From assembly GCA_013373445.1 (NCBI GenBank), contig JABXHV010000020.1, forward strand, positions 1 through 64,000: DNA of 64,000 nucleotides. The letters run 5' to 3'. The notes under the pieces were generated by a model. The model was not told the origin of the DNA and searched no databases. It saw only the letters and a program-made list of their open reading frames with translations. The position numbers were made by a program, and so were the translations under genes. Below, piece by piece: positions 19,404 to 30,384 of the stretch; the first letter of the stretch is position 1; each line of letters starts with the position of its first letter. The DNA is from Paracoccaceae bacterium. Lineage in GTDB: Bacteria > Pseudomonadota > Alphaproteobacteria > Rhizobiales > Stappiaceae.

Positions 19404-19704
19404 GTGGACGATCCTCGTCTATGTGTTTTGAAGCGCTTTTAAATCGGTTTAAATGACTTGTCAGCTGATTTTCGCTGCTGCGGTCACAATTCACTTCCGA
19501 TTTCCTAATTGCAGGTGTCAAAGCCGATCTTTCAGGATTTGAAGACACCTCAAGCAAATCGATTTGCTGCGGTGCAGTCAAGCGCAGCTGGTAATAAAAG
19601 CCGGCAGAACCTCAATTAATTCAAAAGGGCGGTGTCTGTTCGCAGCTCTGGGGACATATGTCGACAATCAGTGTGTCTAACGAACTCCCCTTTATGAGAT
19701 CGAA

Positions 19705-20916
19705 CTATGTGTTCGTGAGAATTGCCTGGCGCGGTGTGTACTTCTCAAACATCGGCAGTGAGGCTGCTCCTACGGCGCTCGAGTTCTGCCCGTAGCTTCC
19801 AACAATCACATCTGCGCGAAAGGGGACTTGGTCCGGTCTGTCTGCCGCCGCGATCAGACGGCTGGCAATTTTCCCTGCAAAGTCTGCGCCCAGTTTGCTG
19901 TCAATGATGCACACCGGAACGTCCAGCAGGTTGCAGATGGTTCCAATTGTAAAGGACAGAGCAGTGCCACAATCATCCAGCCAATCTTCGGTCTGGGCGG
20001 GCGCGAGACGCATCAGATCCTGAAGCGGTGTGTTTGTGGCGTCCACTCCTAGATGGGCAGCAAGCTGGTCGCGTAGCGAGGCCAGAGATGCACGGGTCTG
20101 CAAGGTCGTAATGCCCGCCTTGGCATTGTCCTTGATTGCGTGATTTCCTGGAAAGGTCGGCAGAAGTGAAATGTCTCCGGCGTTTCCCGCATGGCCCCGA
20201 AAGATGTCGTTGTCGATACAAAGGGTGCCGCCGATAGATTCCCCAATGTGGATATAGACGAAATCGCTGCATGTATTGCCGAGGCCAAAAAACAGTTCGG
20301 CAGTGGCTGCTGCCAGGCCTTCGGTTTCATATAAAACTGAAAGACCGAGCTGGTTTTCGATGCTCTTGATAAGATCTTTGGTATCGCGAAGAGCCTCTCC
20401 CACAGTGGTCTCCTCTGTCCCGCGTGCAGTGTTGATGCAGGAGCGTGTAAGGCCGATACCGACAAGGCGCATACGTTCTTTTTTTGTGAGCGCCGTTAGC
20501 TGTTCCTGGATGGCTTCAAGAATGGCGTTAATGGCCGCCTCTTCATTGGTGCCGTCATAGAAATGGGTCTGAGCAGGGGTCACAGGCCGACAGATGAAAT
20601 CGATCAACACCAGTTCAAAACTGCTTGGTCCGATGTGCAAGCCGAGCGCAAAGGCGCCCTTGGGATTTGGGCGCAGTAAAGTCGCTGGCTGGCCGCGTCC
20701 TCCAGCGTGGAATTTACCGACCTCTTCGATCAGATTTTCATCTTCGAGCGAATGAATGATTGCTCCGACGGCCGCATTTGTTAGCCTTGCTGATCTTGCA
20801 AGGTCAGCTTTTGACGCTTTTTGTGCACGACGTAGATGCTGTAGAATTGTTCGCTCGTTGTAGATCCGCAAATGCGTAGAGTTCGACCCGCGAGCGTTGG
20901 GTCGTGAAGCAGTCAT
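19705..20916 (-). CDS. ROK family transcriptional regulator (XylR/NagC-like)
   Basis: N-terminal HTH RTILQHLRRAQKASKADLARSARLTNAAVGAIIHSLEDENLIEE and ROK sugar-kinase-like fold. Confidence 0.88.
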   Translation of the reverse strand: MTASRPNARGSNSTHLRIYNERTILQHLRRAQKASKADLARSARLTNAAVGAIIHSLEDENLIEEVGKFHAGGRGQPATLLRPNPKGAFALGLHIGPSSFELVLIDFICRPVTPAQTHFYDGTNEEAAINAILEAIQEQLTALTKKERMRLVGIGLTRSCINTARGTEETTVGEALRDTKDLIKSIENQLGLSVLYETEGLAAATAELFFGLGNTCSDFVYIHIGESIGGTLCIDNDIFRGHAGNAGDISLLPTFPGNHAIKDNAKAGITTLQTRASLASLRDQLAAHLGVDATNTPLQDLMRLAPAQTEDWLDDCGTALSFTIGTICNLLDVPVCIIDSKLGADFAGKIASRLIAAADRPDQVPFRADVIVGSYGQNSSAVGAASLPMFEKYTPRQAILTNT

Positions 20917-21204
20917 GGTTCTGTCCCTCCCCGAACAGACCGCTGATCGAAAACAACGATCAGAGATGCATAGTGAAATGCAAAAGTTTATTGTGAAAAA
21001 AGTATTGTTGCTAAAGCAGGTATGTCAAATCGAAATTGTTTTGCGTTGCAGTATAAATACAGAGTTTTAGGCATGTTGTTTAGATAATCGAAATTATCGA
21101 TATTCATCCCTAGCGGAATTTTTTGTTGTTTCACTGGATATTCTAACTAGTTTTTCTTGGGTGAGCGATTTTTGATATTGTAAGAATGGTTAAGGAATAA
21201 AATA

Positions 21205-22917
21205 ATGAACAACCATGATGCCGCCTTTCTGGAGCGTGCCATTCTTGCCGGTGCTGGAGAAGAACCAGCCGACCTGGTGCTGAAAAACGCTCGCGTCTTT
21301 TCCGTAATTGATGGTTCGATCCTTGAGACCGATGTTGCGATCGTTGGTGACCGAATCGTTGGAACGGGTGAAATTTACACTGGCGAGACAGAAATAGATG
21401 CCCGGGGAAGGGTTCTTGTTCCCGGTTTTATTGACACCCACCTGCATATTGAATCATCGCTAGTCACTCCATTTGAGTTTGACAGATGCGTCCTGCCGCA
21501 TGGAGTTACGACCGTGATTTGCGATCCGCATGAGATCGCCAATGTGCTCGGTTCGGAAGGTATCCAGTATTTCCTGGACAGTTCGCTTCGCACAATCATG
21601 GATATCCGGGTCAACCTGTCTTCTTGTGTCCCGGCGACGGCGTTTGAAACGTCGGGCGCTTGCTTGGAGATTGAAGATCTTTTGCCGCTTCGGGATCATC
21701 CGAAGGTCATCGGGCTTGCCGAGTTCATGAATTTTCCCGGCGTGCTGGCCGCCGATCCCAAGGTACTCGCCAAACTGGAGGCGTTTCAGGACGGCCATAT
21801 TGATGGCCATGCACCTCTCCTGTCTGGGCTTGGGCTCAATGGGTACCTGGCCACAGGTATTCGCACAGATCATGAAGCGACCAGTGCCGACGAGGCTCTG
21901 GAAAAGCTTTCAAAAGGTATGACGATCTTGATCCGTGAAGGATCAGTCTCCAAGGACCTGGAGGCGCTCGCCCCGATTTTGCAGCCGGATGTGTCCGGTT
22001 TTGTAGCCCTGTGTACCGATGATCGTAATCCGCTCGACATTGCCGAAGAAGGTCACCTGGACAGCATGATCCGCCGGCTGATCGCCAAAGGTACCCGTCC
22101 GCTTGATGCTTATCGGGCGGCCAGCTGGTCCGCGGCCAAAGCATTTGGATTGAAAGATCGGGGTGTGATTGCTCCCGGCTGGAAGGCCGATATCGTCCTG
22201 CTGGACGATCTCGAGACCTGCCAGGTTTCGGCTGTCATCAGTGCGGGGCGCCTGGTTGGCAAGAAGCTTTTCGACAGCCGCGAGCTGATAGATCCTGTCG
22301 GTTTGACGAGCATGAACGTTTCCCATGTCGATGCTGAAAAGTTTCGTTGTCCGGCGAAGAATGACGAAGTCGATGTTATCGGCGTTGTTCCAGGTCGGAT
22401 CATTACCGAGCATTTGAAACGAGACCTTGCGCGTGTCGATGGTGCAAATGTGGTCGACCTTGATCAAGACATTTTGAAGGTTGCTGTGGTCGAGCGGCAT
22501 AGGAATTCCGGCAATATCGGGCGTTGTTTTGTAAACGGGTTTGGTCTGCAAAAAGGCGCCATCGCGTCGTCTGTGGGGCACGACAGTCATAACATTTGCG
22601 TTGTGGGGGCCGACGATCTGTCCATGGCGACGGCGGTCAACCGTGTGATTGACATGCAGGGCGGCTTCGCAGTCGCCGACGGGGATGATGTGCTTGCCGA
22701 GTTGGCTTTGCCACTGGCAGGCCTGATGAGCCTGAAGTCATTTGAAGACGTTCGGGTGGATTTGGAAGCGCTTCGCGAGGCCGCAGGAAAGATTGGGTGT
22801 GTGTTGCCCGAACCGTTTCTTCAGGTCGCCTTCTTGCCATTGCCAGTGATCCCGCATCTGAAATTGACTGATAAAGGCGTTTTTGACGTGAATCGGTTTG
22901 AGTTGATTACAGGGTAG
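21205..22917 (+). CDS. ade: Adenine deaminase
   Basis: [71 protein letters not shown]. Confidence 0.95.
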   Translation: MNNHDAAFLERAILAGAGEEPADLVLKNARVFSVIDGSILETDVAIVGDRIVGTGEIYTGETEIDARGRVLVPGFIDTHLHIESSLVTPFEFDRCVLPHGVTTVICDPHEIANVLGSEGIQYFLDSSLRTIMDIRVNLSSCVPATAFETSGACLEIEDLLPLRDHPKVIGLAEFMNFPGVLAADPKVLAKLEAFQDGHIDGHAPLLSGLGLNGYLATGIRTDHEATSADEALEKLSKGMTILIREGSVSKDLEALAPILQPDVSGFVALCTDDRNPLDIAEEGHLDSMIRRLIAKGTRPLDAYRAASWSAAKAFGLKDRGVIAPGWKADIVLLDDLETCQVSAVISAGRLVGKKLFDSRELIDPVGLTSMNVSHVDAEKFRCPAKNDEVDVIGVVPGRIITEHLKRDLARVDGANVVDLDQDILKVAVVERHRNSGNIGRCFVNGFGLQKGAIASSVGHDSHNICVVGADDLSMATAVNRVIDMQGGFAVADGDDVLAELALPLAGLMSLKSFEDVRVDLEALREAAGKIGCVLPEPFLQVAFLPLPVIPHLKLTDKGVFDVNRFELITG

Positions 22918-23032
22918 GGCTGACTTTAGCATCGCCGCCCCTGAGGTATCGCTAGCGGCAATAAAAGGTTGTTCGCCGATCCAATGAGGGTGATGATTGG
23001 CCCGTGCAGTGGAAGAGAACGCGGGAGGGGTC

Positions 23033-24709
23033 ATGGATAAAGTGTGCGGCGATGAGTTGGTGTTTGAACCGCGCCCGGTGCATGACTATTTCTTTGACTC
23101 GTGTTCACGATACGCTGAGCGGCCCGTTGCCGACTTTCTGGGGAAGGTCTGGACCTATCGGGATTATGCGGAGCAGGTCGACCAATTGGTGCCGGGATTG
23201 CAGAAGCTTGGTGTTGTGCCTGGCGTGCGCGTCGGGCTGTGCCTCCCCAATACGCCTTATTACACCGTATTCTATTTCGCTATCCTGAAAGCTGGCGGAA
23301 CGGTCGTCAACTTCAATCCGCTTTATGCTCTATCAGAGCTTGAAAATCAGATTGGGGATTCCGGTGTCAGGATCATGGTCACGATGGATCTCAAGCTGAT
23401 CTATGACAAGATTGAACGCCTGCGTGCGTCAGGCGCTTTGGATACGGTTGTCGTCTGTCCAATGAAGTCGATCTTGCCCACGATCAAATCTCTTCTTTTC
23501 CGGTTTCTCAAGGCAAAAGAGGTCGCAGAAATACCTGCTGATGCTGCGCATCCATTGTTTTCAGATTTGCTGGGGAATGCGGCTGATGCCAAGCCCGTCG
23601 ATGTTGACCCACATGAGACGATTGCCGTTCTACAGTATACGGGCGGGACAACCGGCACTCCAAAGGGTGCAATGCTCACCCATGCAAACTTGTCTGCGAA
23701 CATTCAGCAAATGGGCTGTATCTTTCAACATGCAGACTTTGGTGCGGAGCGGATGCTTTGTGTTCTGCCGTTCTTTCACGTCTTTGCGATGACGGCAGGT
23801 CAAAATCTGAGCATTCTGCTTGGTGCGCAGATGATCCTGCTGCCAAAGTTTGAGCTCAAACCTTTGCTGAAATCTATTGAACGCACCAAGGCTACGTTGC
23901 TGCCGGGGGTGCCGACGCTTTTCACCGCGATTAACAAGTCGCCGCTGGCCAAGAAGACGGACCTCTCATCCTTGACTTTGTGCCTTTCAGGCGGAGCACC
24001 ACTGCCAGTCGAGGTCAAGACAGACTTCGAGGCATTGACTGGTTGCATCCTGTCAGAAGGTTATGGCTTGACCGAAGCCTCTCCTGTTTGCGTGGTCAAC
24101 CCGCTCGATCAGCAATCTGTTGCAGGTTCTATCGGTATTCGATTGCCTGGAATGGAGACAGAGTTTCGCGATTTGGAGGACAGAACAAAATGTGTTCCTA
24201 AGGGCGACAAGGGAGAACTTTGCGTTCGTGGCCCACAGGTTATGCGGGGATATTGGAACAGGCCTGAAGATACCGCTGAAGTCATCGATGAACGAGGGTT
24301 CTTACACACTGGCGATGTGGGTTATGAGGGGGAAGGCGGCTTCATCTACTTGGTGGACAGGATCAAGGACTTGATCCTGTGTTCTGGATACAATGTCTAC
24401 CCGCGCGTTATCGAGGAAGCGATCTACAAGCACGAGAGCGTTATGGAGTGCACAGTGATCGGCGTACCCGATGGCTATCGAGGACAGGTGCCCAAGGCCT
24501 TTGTCCGGCTAAAGGAAGACAAAAGTCTTACAGCAGCCGAGCTGAAGGTATTCTTGCGCGATCACCTGTCGCAGATCGAGTCGCCGCGCAGCATTGAATT
24601 CCGTGATCAGCTGCCCAAAACGATTGTTGGCAAGCTTTCCAAAAAAGAACTGATTGCTGAAGAAGCCGCCGCCCGGGGTGGTGGTTCTAGCGAACCCTGC
24701 GTTCCCTGA
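23033..24709 (+). CDS. fadD: Long-chain acyl-CoA synthetase (AMP-binding)
   Basis: LQYTGGTTGTPKGAMLTHANL; EGYGLTEASPV; GYNVYPRVIEEAIYKH. Confidence 0.93.
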   Translation: MDKVCGDELVFEPRPVHDYFFDSCSRYAERPVADFLGKVWTYRDYAEQVDQLVPGLQKLGVVPGVRVGLCLPNTPYYTVFYFAILKAGGTVVNFNPLYALSELENQIGDSGVRIMVTMDLKLIYDKIERLRASGALDTVVVCPMKSILPTIKSLLFRFLKAKEVAEIPADAAHPLFSDLLGNAADAKPVDVDPHETIAVLQYTGGTTGTPKGAMLTHANLSANIQQMGCIFQHADFGAERMLCVLPFFHVFAMTAGQNLSILLGAQMILLPKFELKPLLKSIERTKATLLPGVPTLFTAINKSPLAKKTDLSSLTLCLSGGAPLPVEVKTDFEALTGCILSEGYGLTEASPVCVVNPLDQQSVAGSIGIRLPGMETEFRDLEDRTKCVPKGDKGELCVRGPQVMRGYWNRPEDTAEVIDERGFLHTGDVGYEGEGGFIYLVDRIKDLILCSGYNVYPRVIEEAIYKHESVMECTVIGVPDGYRGQVPKAFVRLKEDKSLTAAELKVFLRDHLSQIESPRSIEFRDQLPKTIVGKLSKKELIAEEAAARGGGSSEPCVP

Positions 24710-24713
24710 TCTC

Positions 24714-25700
24714 TTAGGTGGTGTATCCTCGCCCCTCGGGGGCACGGGCGAGCTGTTTGCGAAGCACTGCTTCGCGATGAATGATGTAAAGCGCTGCCAG
24801 AATTATAAGACTTGCGCCAATCAGCGTATCTATGGACGGCCATTCGTTGAACAGTACAGCACCGAAAATCGTCGCGTAGAGCAGTTTGGTGTAATCCAGC
24901 GAGGCGATCGCCGTCGGCTCGCCTGCGCGAAATGCCCTGATGTTGCAGCTCTGCGCCGCCCAGGACACGATGCCCAGGGCAATTAATAGCACCCATTCGA
25001 ACGGCGTTGGCGTAACCCACACATAATACGCCGGGCCTGCGAAGATCAGTCCAACAAAGAATGCCTGATAGGTGAGAATGGTCCTTGGTTCGTCATAGCG
25101 CGTCAGGATCCGTAAAATGATCATAACACAGGCCGCCGCGCCAGCGCTGACAAACGCCAGAAGTGCGTAAATATCAACAAAGCCTGCACCTTCCGGCTTC
25201 ATCATGATCAGCACGCCAACAAATCCGATCAGGGTAGCGATCCAACGATGTATGCCGACAGTTTCATGCAGAAAGACAATTGCGAGAACTGTCACGAACA
25301 GTGTCTTTGAAAAGCTGATCGTCGTTGCCTCTGCCAGGGGCAATTCAATGACAGCGGTGAACCCACAAACCATCGCTGCGGTCGCCAACACAATACGGGC
25401 GATCTGCAGTTTGGGTTTTTGGGTCTTCAAGGTGTTTGGAAGGCCTTTGACAATGCCTGGGGTCACGATCAGCAGCATCGTGATTTGTCGGATGAACAGG
25501 ATTTGAAACACAGAGTGATTTTCACCCAGAGTTTTGATGAGCACCGACATGATCGTAAAAAGAAATGCCGCGAGCAGGATCCAAAGAGCGCCAATCGTGT
25601 TGAGATGGAGCCCACCAGCCTTTTGCTGAAAATGGTCCTTGATCCGTGTTCTTTTTGAAATGGCCTGTTCAGTCCCGCTGTTCGGGGAGGGCTTTTTCAT
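24714..25700 (-). CDS. EamA/DMT family transporter
   Basis: About ten hydrophobic helices; PLAEATTISFSKTLFVTVLAIVFLHETVGIHRWIATLIGFVGVLIMMKP. Confidence 0.88.
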   Translation of the reverse strand: MKKPSPNSGTEQAISKRTRIKDHFQQKAGGLHLNTIGALWILLAAFLFTIMSVLIKTLGENHSVFQILFIRQITMLLIVTPGIVKGLPNTLKTQKPKLQIARIVLATAAMVCGFTAVIELPLAEATTISFSKTLFVTVLAIVFLHETVGIHRWIATLIGFVGVLIMMKPEGAGFVDIYALLAFVSAGAAACVMIILRILTRYDEPRTILTYQAFFVGLIFAGPAYYVWVTPTPFEWVLLIALGIVSWAAQSCNIRAFRAGEPTAIASLDYTKLLYATIFGAVLFNEWPSIDTLIGASLIILAALYIIHREAVLRKQLARAPEGRGYTT

Positions 25701-25924
25701 GAAGTGCTCAAAACCGTTCGTTGATTGATCCGAGGCAAGCCTTGCAGGTTCATGCAGAATGTAGGAGCTTTACCGCAAGTGTTCGGTTCAAAGGGAGTTG
25801 CTTAGCATAGCCGCTGCTGACGGATTTGGAAGAGGTTTACGTCAAAGCTTTTTTATCCAAGCGCTGTTGGGGCTATGATGGCAGGGAACGAACTGACGAT
25901 GCATGGGCTTTGAGGGAGGCGCAG

Positions 25925-26506
25925 ATGCAGAAGATCCAGGTGCAGGGCGTGCACCACATCACGCTGGTCGGCGCTGACCGTCAGACGTCGCTTGATTTTT
26001 GGGAGGGCATGTTGGGCATGCCCTTTGTTTTCGAGCAACCCAATCTCGACAAGGCCTCTGAAAGTCATCTTTATTTTGATCCGGGTGACGGCCGTTTGAT
26101 CACGATTTTCACCGATGAAACCCGCAAACCTGACCCGGCTGCATGCCCCCAGACAATTGGATGTGTGCATCATCTTGCCTTAAGCGTTTCGCAGGCAACG
26201 TTCCGTCAGATTGTGGATCGACTGGATGAGCGCGGTGTTGAACATAGCGGACCCAAGGATCGCGGATTTATGGATTCGATCTACTTTCGCGACCCGCTCG
26301 GATTGCTCGTCGAGCTGGCGTCCTACCGTTTTGAACCTCCCTCAGGCGTGTTGCATGGTGAAGTGATGTTGGAAGCCCATAAGCTGCGTGTTGCTGGTGG
26401 CGCATACAACATTCAAGAATCTCACCTGGCCGAGGCGATTGAGATTCTTACAAGACGCACGCGCGGCAGCTTGTCGGAAGACCGCTCGGCCAAAAATCCT
26501 TACTAG
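25925..26506 (+). CDS. VOC/glyoxalase family protein
   Basis: VQGVHHITLVGADRQTSLDFWEGMLGMPFVFEQPN...SIYFRDPLGLLVELASY. Confidence 0.85.
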   Translation: MQKIQVQGVHHITLVGADRQTSLDFWEGMLGMPFVFEQPNLDKASESHLYFDPGDGRLITIFTDETRKPDPAACPQTIGCVHHLALSVSQATFRQIVDRLDERGVEHSGPKDRGFMDSIYFRDPLGLLVELASYRFEPPSGVLHGEVMLEAHKLRVAGGAYNIQESHLAEAIEILTRRTRGSLSEDRSAKNPY

Positions 26507-26571
26507 CCTTCATATGTTTCTTTGATGTAACGCGCTAAACTGCGTGCAGAACAAAAATCAGGGTATGCGAA

Positions 26572-28872
26572 ATGAACAAGATTGCTCCTGCGAAATTCGG
26601 AGTTGGTGCTCCCATTCGCCGAAAAGAAGACGCGGCGCTGATTTCCGGACATGGAATGTACACCGGTGATGTCCGGGTTGAGAATTGCCTCCACTCTTTT
26701 GTGCTTCGATCCGCTATGGCGCATGCGAAGATTTCCCTGGATGGCCTCGAAGACGCACGTTCTGCGCCGGGGGTAAAGTTGATTTTGACAGCGGAGGATA
26801 TCGGAGAGCTGAATCCGATGCCAACCAAGGCCGTGATGCAACAAGTCGATGGGTCCAAACATGCATGCCCGCCTCAGCCGGTTCTATGCGGTGACACCGT
26901 CCGTTATGTTGGCGATGCCATTGCTTTCATCGTTGCCGATAGTGTTGAAGCTGCAAAGTCGGCCGCTGAACTGATTGAAGTTGACTACGATACGCTCGAC
27001 CCGGTGATCGGGTTGGAAGCGGCCTTAAGTAATGATGCGCCGCTTGTCTGGCCGGAGCAGGGGAGCAATCAGGCCTTTGTTCAGGCGCATGGCGACAAGG
27101 CCAAATGTGATGCTGCTTTTGAAGCGGCAGATCAGATCGTTTCCATCCGCGTGGAAAACAATCGGTTGATCGCCAACTACATGGAGTTGCGCAGCTGTAT
27201 TGCCGAGTTTGACCCCGGTACAGATCGTTACACATTGACGCTTGGCACTCAGGGTGGTCACTCCGTCCGCGATATCATTTGCAAAGACATCATGGGTATT
27301 GATCCGGCGCGCATGCGGGTCGTGACACCTGATGTCGGTGGTGGTTTTGGCACCAAGATGTTCACCTATCGTGAGTACCCGTTGGCGCTCGTGGCAGCAC
27401 AGCGCCTCGGGCAACCCGTCCAATGGATGGGGGAACGGATGGATCATTTCATCACCGACGCCCATGGTCGCGACAATGTGACGAAAGCCGAGCTGGCGCT
27501 CGACAAAGACAAGAAAATTCTGGGGCTGAAGATCGATGTGTTGGCGTCCATGGGCGCATATTTGCATCAATTCGGCCCGTTCATTCCGCATGTTGGAACT
27601 TCGATGTCGACGGGTCTCTATGACATTCCTGCACTATGGGTGACAGCGACAGGTGTGTTTGAAAACAAGGTGCCGACAGATGCCTATCGAGGCGCTGGGC
27701 GACCGGAGGCGGCCTATCTGATTGAACGATTGATCGAAAAGGCTGCTGTTGAGACCGGGTTGGGCTCGTCTGAGTTCAGACGATTGAATTTCGTCAAGCC
27801 GGAGCAGATGCCTTACACGACACAGACCAATCGCATGTATGACACTGGCGAGTTCGCTGGTCACATGGACAAGGCGATGGAGGTGGCTGATTGGGCTGGA
27901 TTTGAAGCCCGTCAGAAGGAGAGTGCTGCTGCTGGAAAGTTCCGCGGCATCGGCATGTGCAGCTACATCGAGGCTTGTGCTTTTGCCGGTAGCGAAGAGG
28001 CGACGCTCGAGCTTAATGAAAACGGGACTGTGACCCTCCTGATCGGAACCCAGACCAACGGCCAGGGCCATGCAACTGCTTATGGTCAGGTGGTCGCGGA
28101 ACAGTTAGGCCTGACGCTTGAAGACATTGACGTTGTTCAGGGCGATACAGACCGCGTACGCAAAGGCGGCGGCACTGGTGGGTCCAGGTCAATTCCTCTT
28201 GGGCTGCCATCCGTCAACGGCGCTTCAAAATCGCTCGTTCAGAAAATCAAAAAATTGGCTTGCGACAAACTTGAAGTTGGCGCTGAAGACCTTGAACTTA
28301 TCGACGGTCAGGTCCGGGTCGTGGGTACGGATCAGGAAATCAGCTTGGCCGATATTGCTGCCTCCACCGACGAAAAACTCTATGGCCGCGACGAAGTGGT
28401 GCAGGATGAATGTACTTATCCGAATGGAACCCACATCGCAGAAGTCGAGATTGACCCTGAGACCGGGACGACGGCGATCAAACGCTATGTCATCGTTGAT
28501 GATTTCGGTGTCACTGTGAACCCGATGCTTCTGCTCGGTCAGGTTCACGGGGGTACCGTTCAGGCGATCAGTCAGGCGCTGTGTGAGCATACGGTCTACG
28601 ATGAGGACGGACAGCTTCTGAGTGCGTCTCTGCTCGACTATCAGCTCATCCGGGCCAGCGATCTTACCGACATCGAATTTCAGACCCGCAATGTCCCATC
28701 AACGACCAATGCGATGGGCATCAAGGGTGCTGGAGAGGCGGGCACAATTGGTGGGTGTGCCGCGATTATGAACGCGGTTCAAAAGGCACTTAACGATGGT
28801 GCGGGTGTGGTTCACATGGACATGCCAGCAACCCCGTTCAGGGTTTGGGAGGCTATTCAGGCAGCGCAGTAG
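26572..28872 (+). CDS. Xanthine dehydrogenase/CO dehydrogenase-family molybdopterin-binding large subunit (form II CoxL-like)
   Basis: GVGAPIRRKEDAALISGHGMYTGDV; GGGFGTKMFTYREYPLALVAA; VPTDAYRGAGRPEAAYLIERLIEKAA; IKGAGEAGTIGG. Confidence 0.93.
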   Translation: MNKIAPAKFGVGAPIRRKEDAALISGHGMYTGDVRVENCLHSFVLRSAMAHAKISLDGLEDARSAPGVKLILTAEDIGELNPMPTKAVMQQVDGSKHACPPQPVLCGDTVRYVGDAIAFIVADSVEAAKSAAELIEVDYDTLDPVIGLEAALSNDAPLVWPEQGSNQAFVQAHGDKAKCDAAFEAADQIVSIRVENNRLIANYMELRSCIAEFDPGTDRYTLTLGTQGGHSVRDIICKDIMGIDPARMRVVTPDVGGGFGTKMFTYREYPLALVAAQRLGQPVQWMGERMDHFITDAHGRDNVTKAELALDKDKKILGLKIDVLASMGAYLHQFGPFIPHVGTSMSTGLYDIPALWVTATGVFENKVPTDAYRGAGRPEAAYLIERLIEKAAVETGLGSSEFRRLNFVKPEQMPYTTQTNRMYDTGEFAGHMDKAMEVADWAGFEARQKESAAAGKFRGIGMCSYIEACAFAGSEEATLELNENGTVTLLIGTQTNGQGHATAYGQVVAEQLGLTLEDIDVVQGDTDRVRKGGGTGGSRSIPLGLPSVNGASKSLVQKIKKLACDKLEVGAEDLELIDGQVRVVGTDQEISLADIAASTDEKLYGRDEVVQDECTYPNGTHIAEVEIDPETGTTAIKRYVIVDDFGVTVNPMLLLGQVHGGTVQAISQALCEHTVYDEDGQLLSASLLDYQLIRASDLTDIEFQTRNVPSTTNAMGIKGAGEAGTIGGCAAIMNAVQKALNDGAGVVHMDMPATPFRVWEAIQAAQ

Positions 28873-29085
28873 TACTGCCGATTTTGAGTTGGAAATCCTG
28901 CAGTGAGAAGCAAAGTGACCTTGTGTCACAACTGGAAAACTGTCATGGAAGGAAGGTTGCTTTAATCGCGATGACGGTCTTCAGGGACTTCATCACTTTT
29001 GAAGAAACCATCCTTCCTTGGCTCTTTGAGATGGGGGGCGTCTGAAGTTCTCTCCTCTCTTTCCGCCTCTTCCTTGCGGGGAACA

Positions 29086-30084
29086 ATGTCAAAATCCGGT
29101 CCAGAGCCAGATCTGAAGTCAGCTCCTTCCGTGTCTTTGTCTCGACATGCGCCCTTGTTGGGGATCGTGCTCAAGCTTGGGTCAACCTTGGCTTTCGGCA
29201 TCATGGTGGTTTTGTTGAAGACCGCCTCTGATCGTGTGCCGGTCGGCGAGCTGACATTTGCCCGCAGTTTTTTCGGTCTTTGGCCGGTTTTGATTATGCT
29301 CGCGTTCAAGGGCCAGCTTTATAGCGCCTATAAGACCGAGCGGATTGTTGGCCACCTGCTGCGCTCCATCGTCGGTGTCCTGTCGATGCTGTTTTCTTTT
29401 ACCGCTTTCTCGCTTCTGCCGCTTTCCGACGCGACCGCTATCGGCTTCGCTTCGCCGTTGTTTGTGGTTGTTTTTGCTTCTCTGATCCTGGGTGAGACCG
29501 TTCGTTTCTATCGTTGGAGCGCCGTCATTATTGGTTTTGTCGGTATCTTGATAATCCTGTCCCCGCACCTTGGGCAGGCAGATTTTGGTGGCACCCAAGC
29601 TTGGGGAGCGTCTTTCGCCCTGGTAGCGGCCGTCGGCTCGGCGTTGGCAATGATATTCATTCGTCGGCTGTGTGATACAGAACGCGCCGCCACGATCGTG
29701 ACTTGGTTCTCAAGCTCAGCGGCTGTGCTTTCCCTTGCGACCGTTCCGCTTGGCTTTTGGTGGCCGGAGCAAATGTGGGTGATGCCGGACATGCAGACAT
29801 TTACGTTGATGTTCGCGATGGGAATAGCCGGAGGGCTTGGCCAGATTTTTCTGACTGAGAGCTATCGCTTTGCTGATGCGTCCACGATTGCGCCTTTCGA
29901 TTATACCAATATGATTTGGGCTTTGGGCTTCGGCTATATCCTGTTTGGCGAGGTGCCTTTGCCGCAGGTTCTGATCGGTGCAGCCATTGTGATCGCTGCC
30001 GGAATTTTCGTGATCTATCGAGAACATCGCCTCGGACTTGACCGCACGAAAAACCGCCGCGCTTCCACGCCGTCAAGATCTTAA
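29086..30084 (+). CDS. EamA/DMT family transporter
   Basis: Multi-TM; PLSDATAIGFASPLFVVVFASLILGETVRFYRWSAVIIGFVGILIILSP; ATG 29086. Confidence 0.88.
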   Translation: MSKSGPEPDLKSAPSVSLSRHAPLLGIVLKLGSTLAFGIMVVLLKTASDRVPVGELTFARSFFGLWPVLIMLAFKGQLYSAYKTERIVGHLLRSIVGVLSMLFSFTAFSLLPLSDATAIGFASPLFVVVFASLILGETVRFYRWSAVIIGFVGILIILSPHLGQADFGGTQAWGASFALVAAVGSALAMIFIRRLCDTERAATIVTWFSSSAAVLSLATVPLGFWWPEQMWVMPDMQTFTLMFAMGIAGGLGQIFLTESYRFADASTIAPFDYTNMIWALGFGYILFGEVPLPQVLIGAAIVIAAGIFVIYREHRLGLDRTKNRRASTPSRS

Positions 30085-30154
30085 AACTGTTGCCTTCGCT
30101 ATTGATTGGCCGTGCCCGCTTGCAATGATCCTGGAGGCTTGATAGCCCTTGTTG

Positions 30155-30247
30155 TGTCTCATGGGGGTGCCGGATTGAGTGTCTGGCTGAGAGGCTTGCC
30201 AACCCCTTGAACCTGATCCGGTTTGCACCGGCGGAGGGATTTGAGAA
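30155..30247 (+). promoter_or_regulatory. TPP riboswitch (THI element) upstream of thiD
   Basis: GTCTCATGGGGGTGCCGG...CTGGCTGAGAGGCTTGCCAACCCCTTGAACCTGATCCGGTTTGCACCGGCGGAGGGATTTGAGAAG; canonical CUGAGA and ACCCUUGAACCUGAUCCGG...CCGGCGGAGGGA elements with P1 TCTCA/TGAGA closure. Confidence 0.93.
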
Positions 30248-30384
30248 GCGATCGGGATCTTTTGGCGCTAACAATGTGCCTTTTGTCGCCTGCTACATCT
30301 GGCCGTTACGATGGTCACATGGTTTCACATTTTCTTCCTTCGCCTGCTCAACTGCATCAGCTTAATTTTGCTTGAGGAGGTGTT

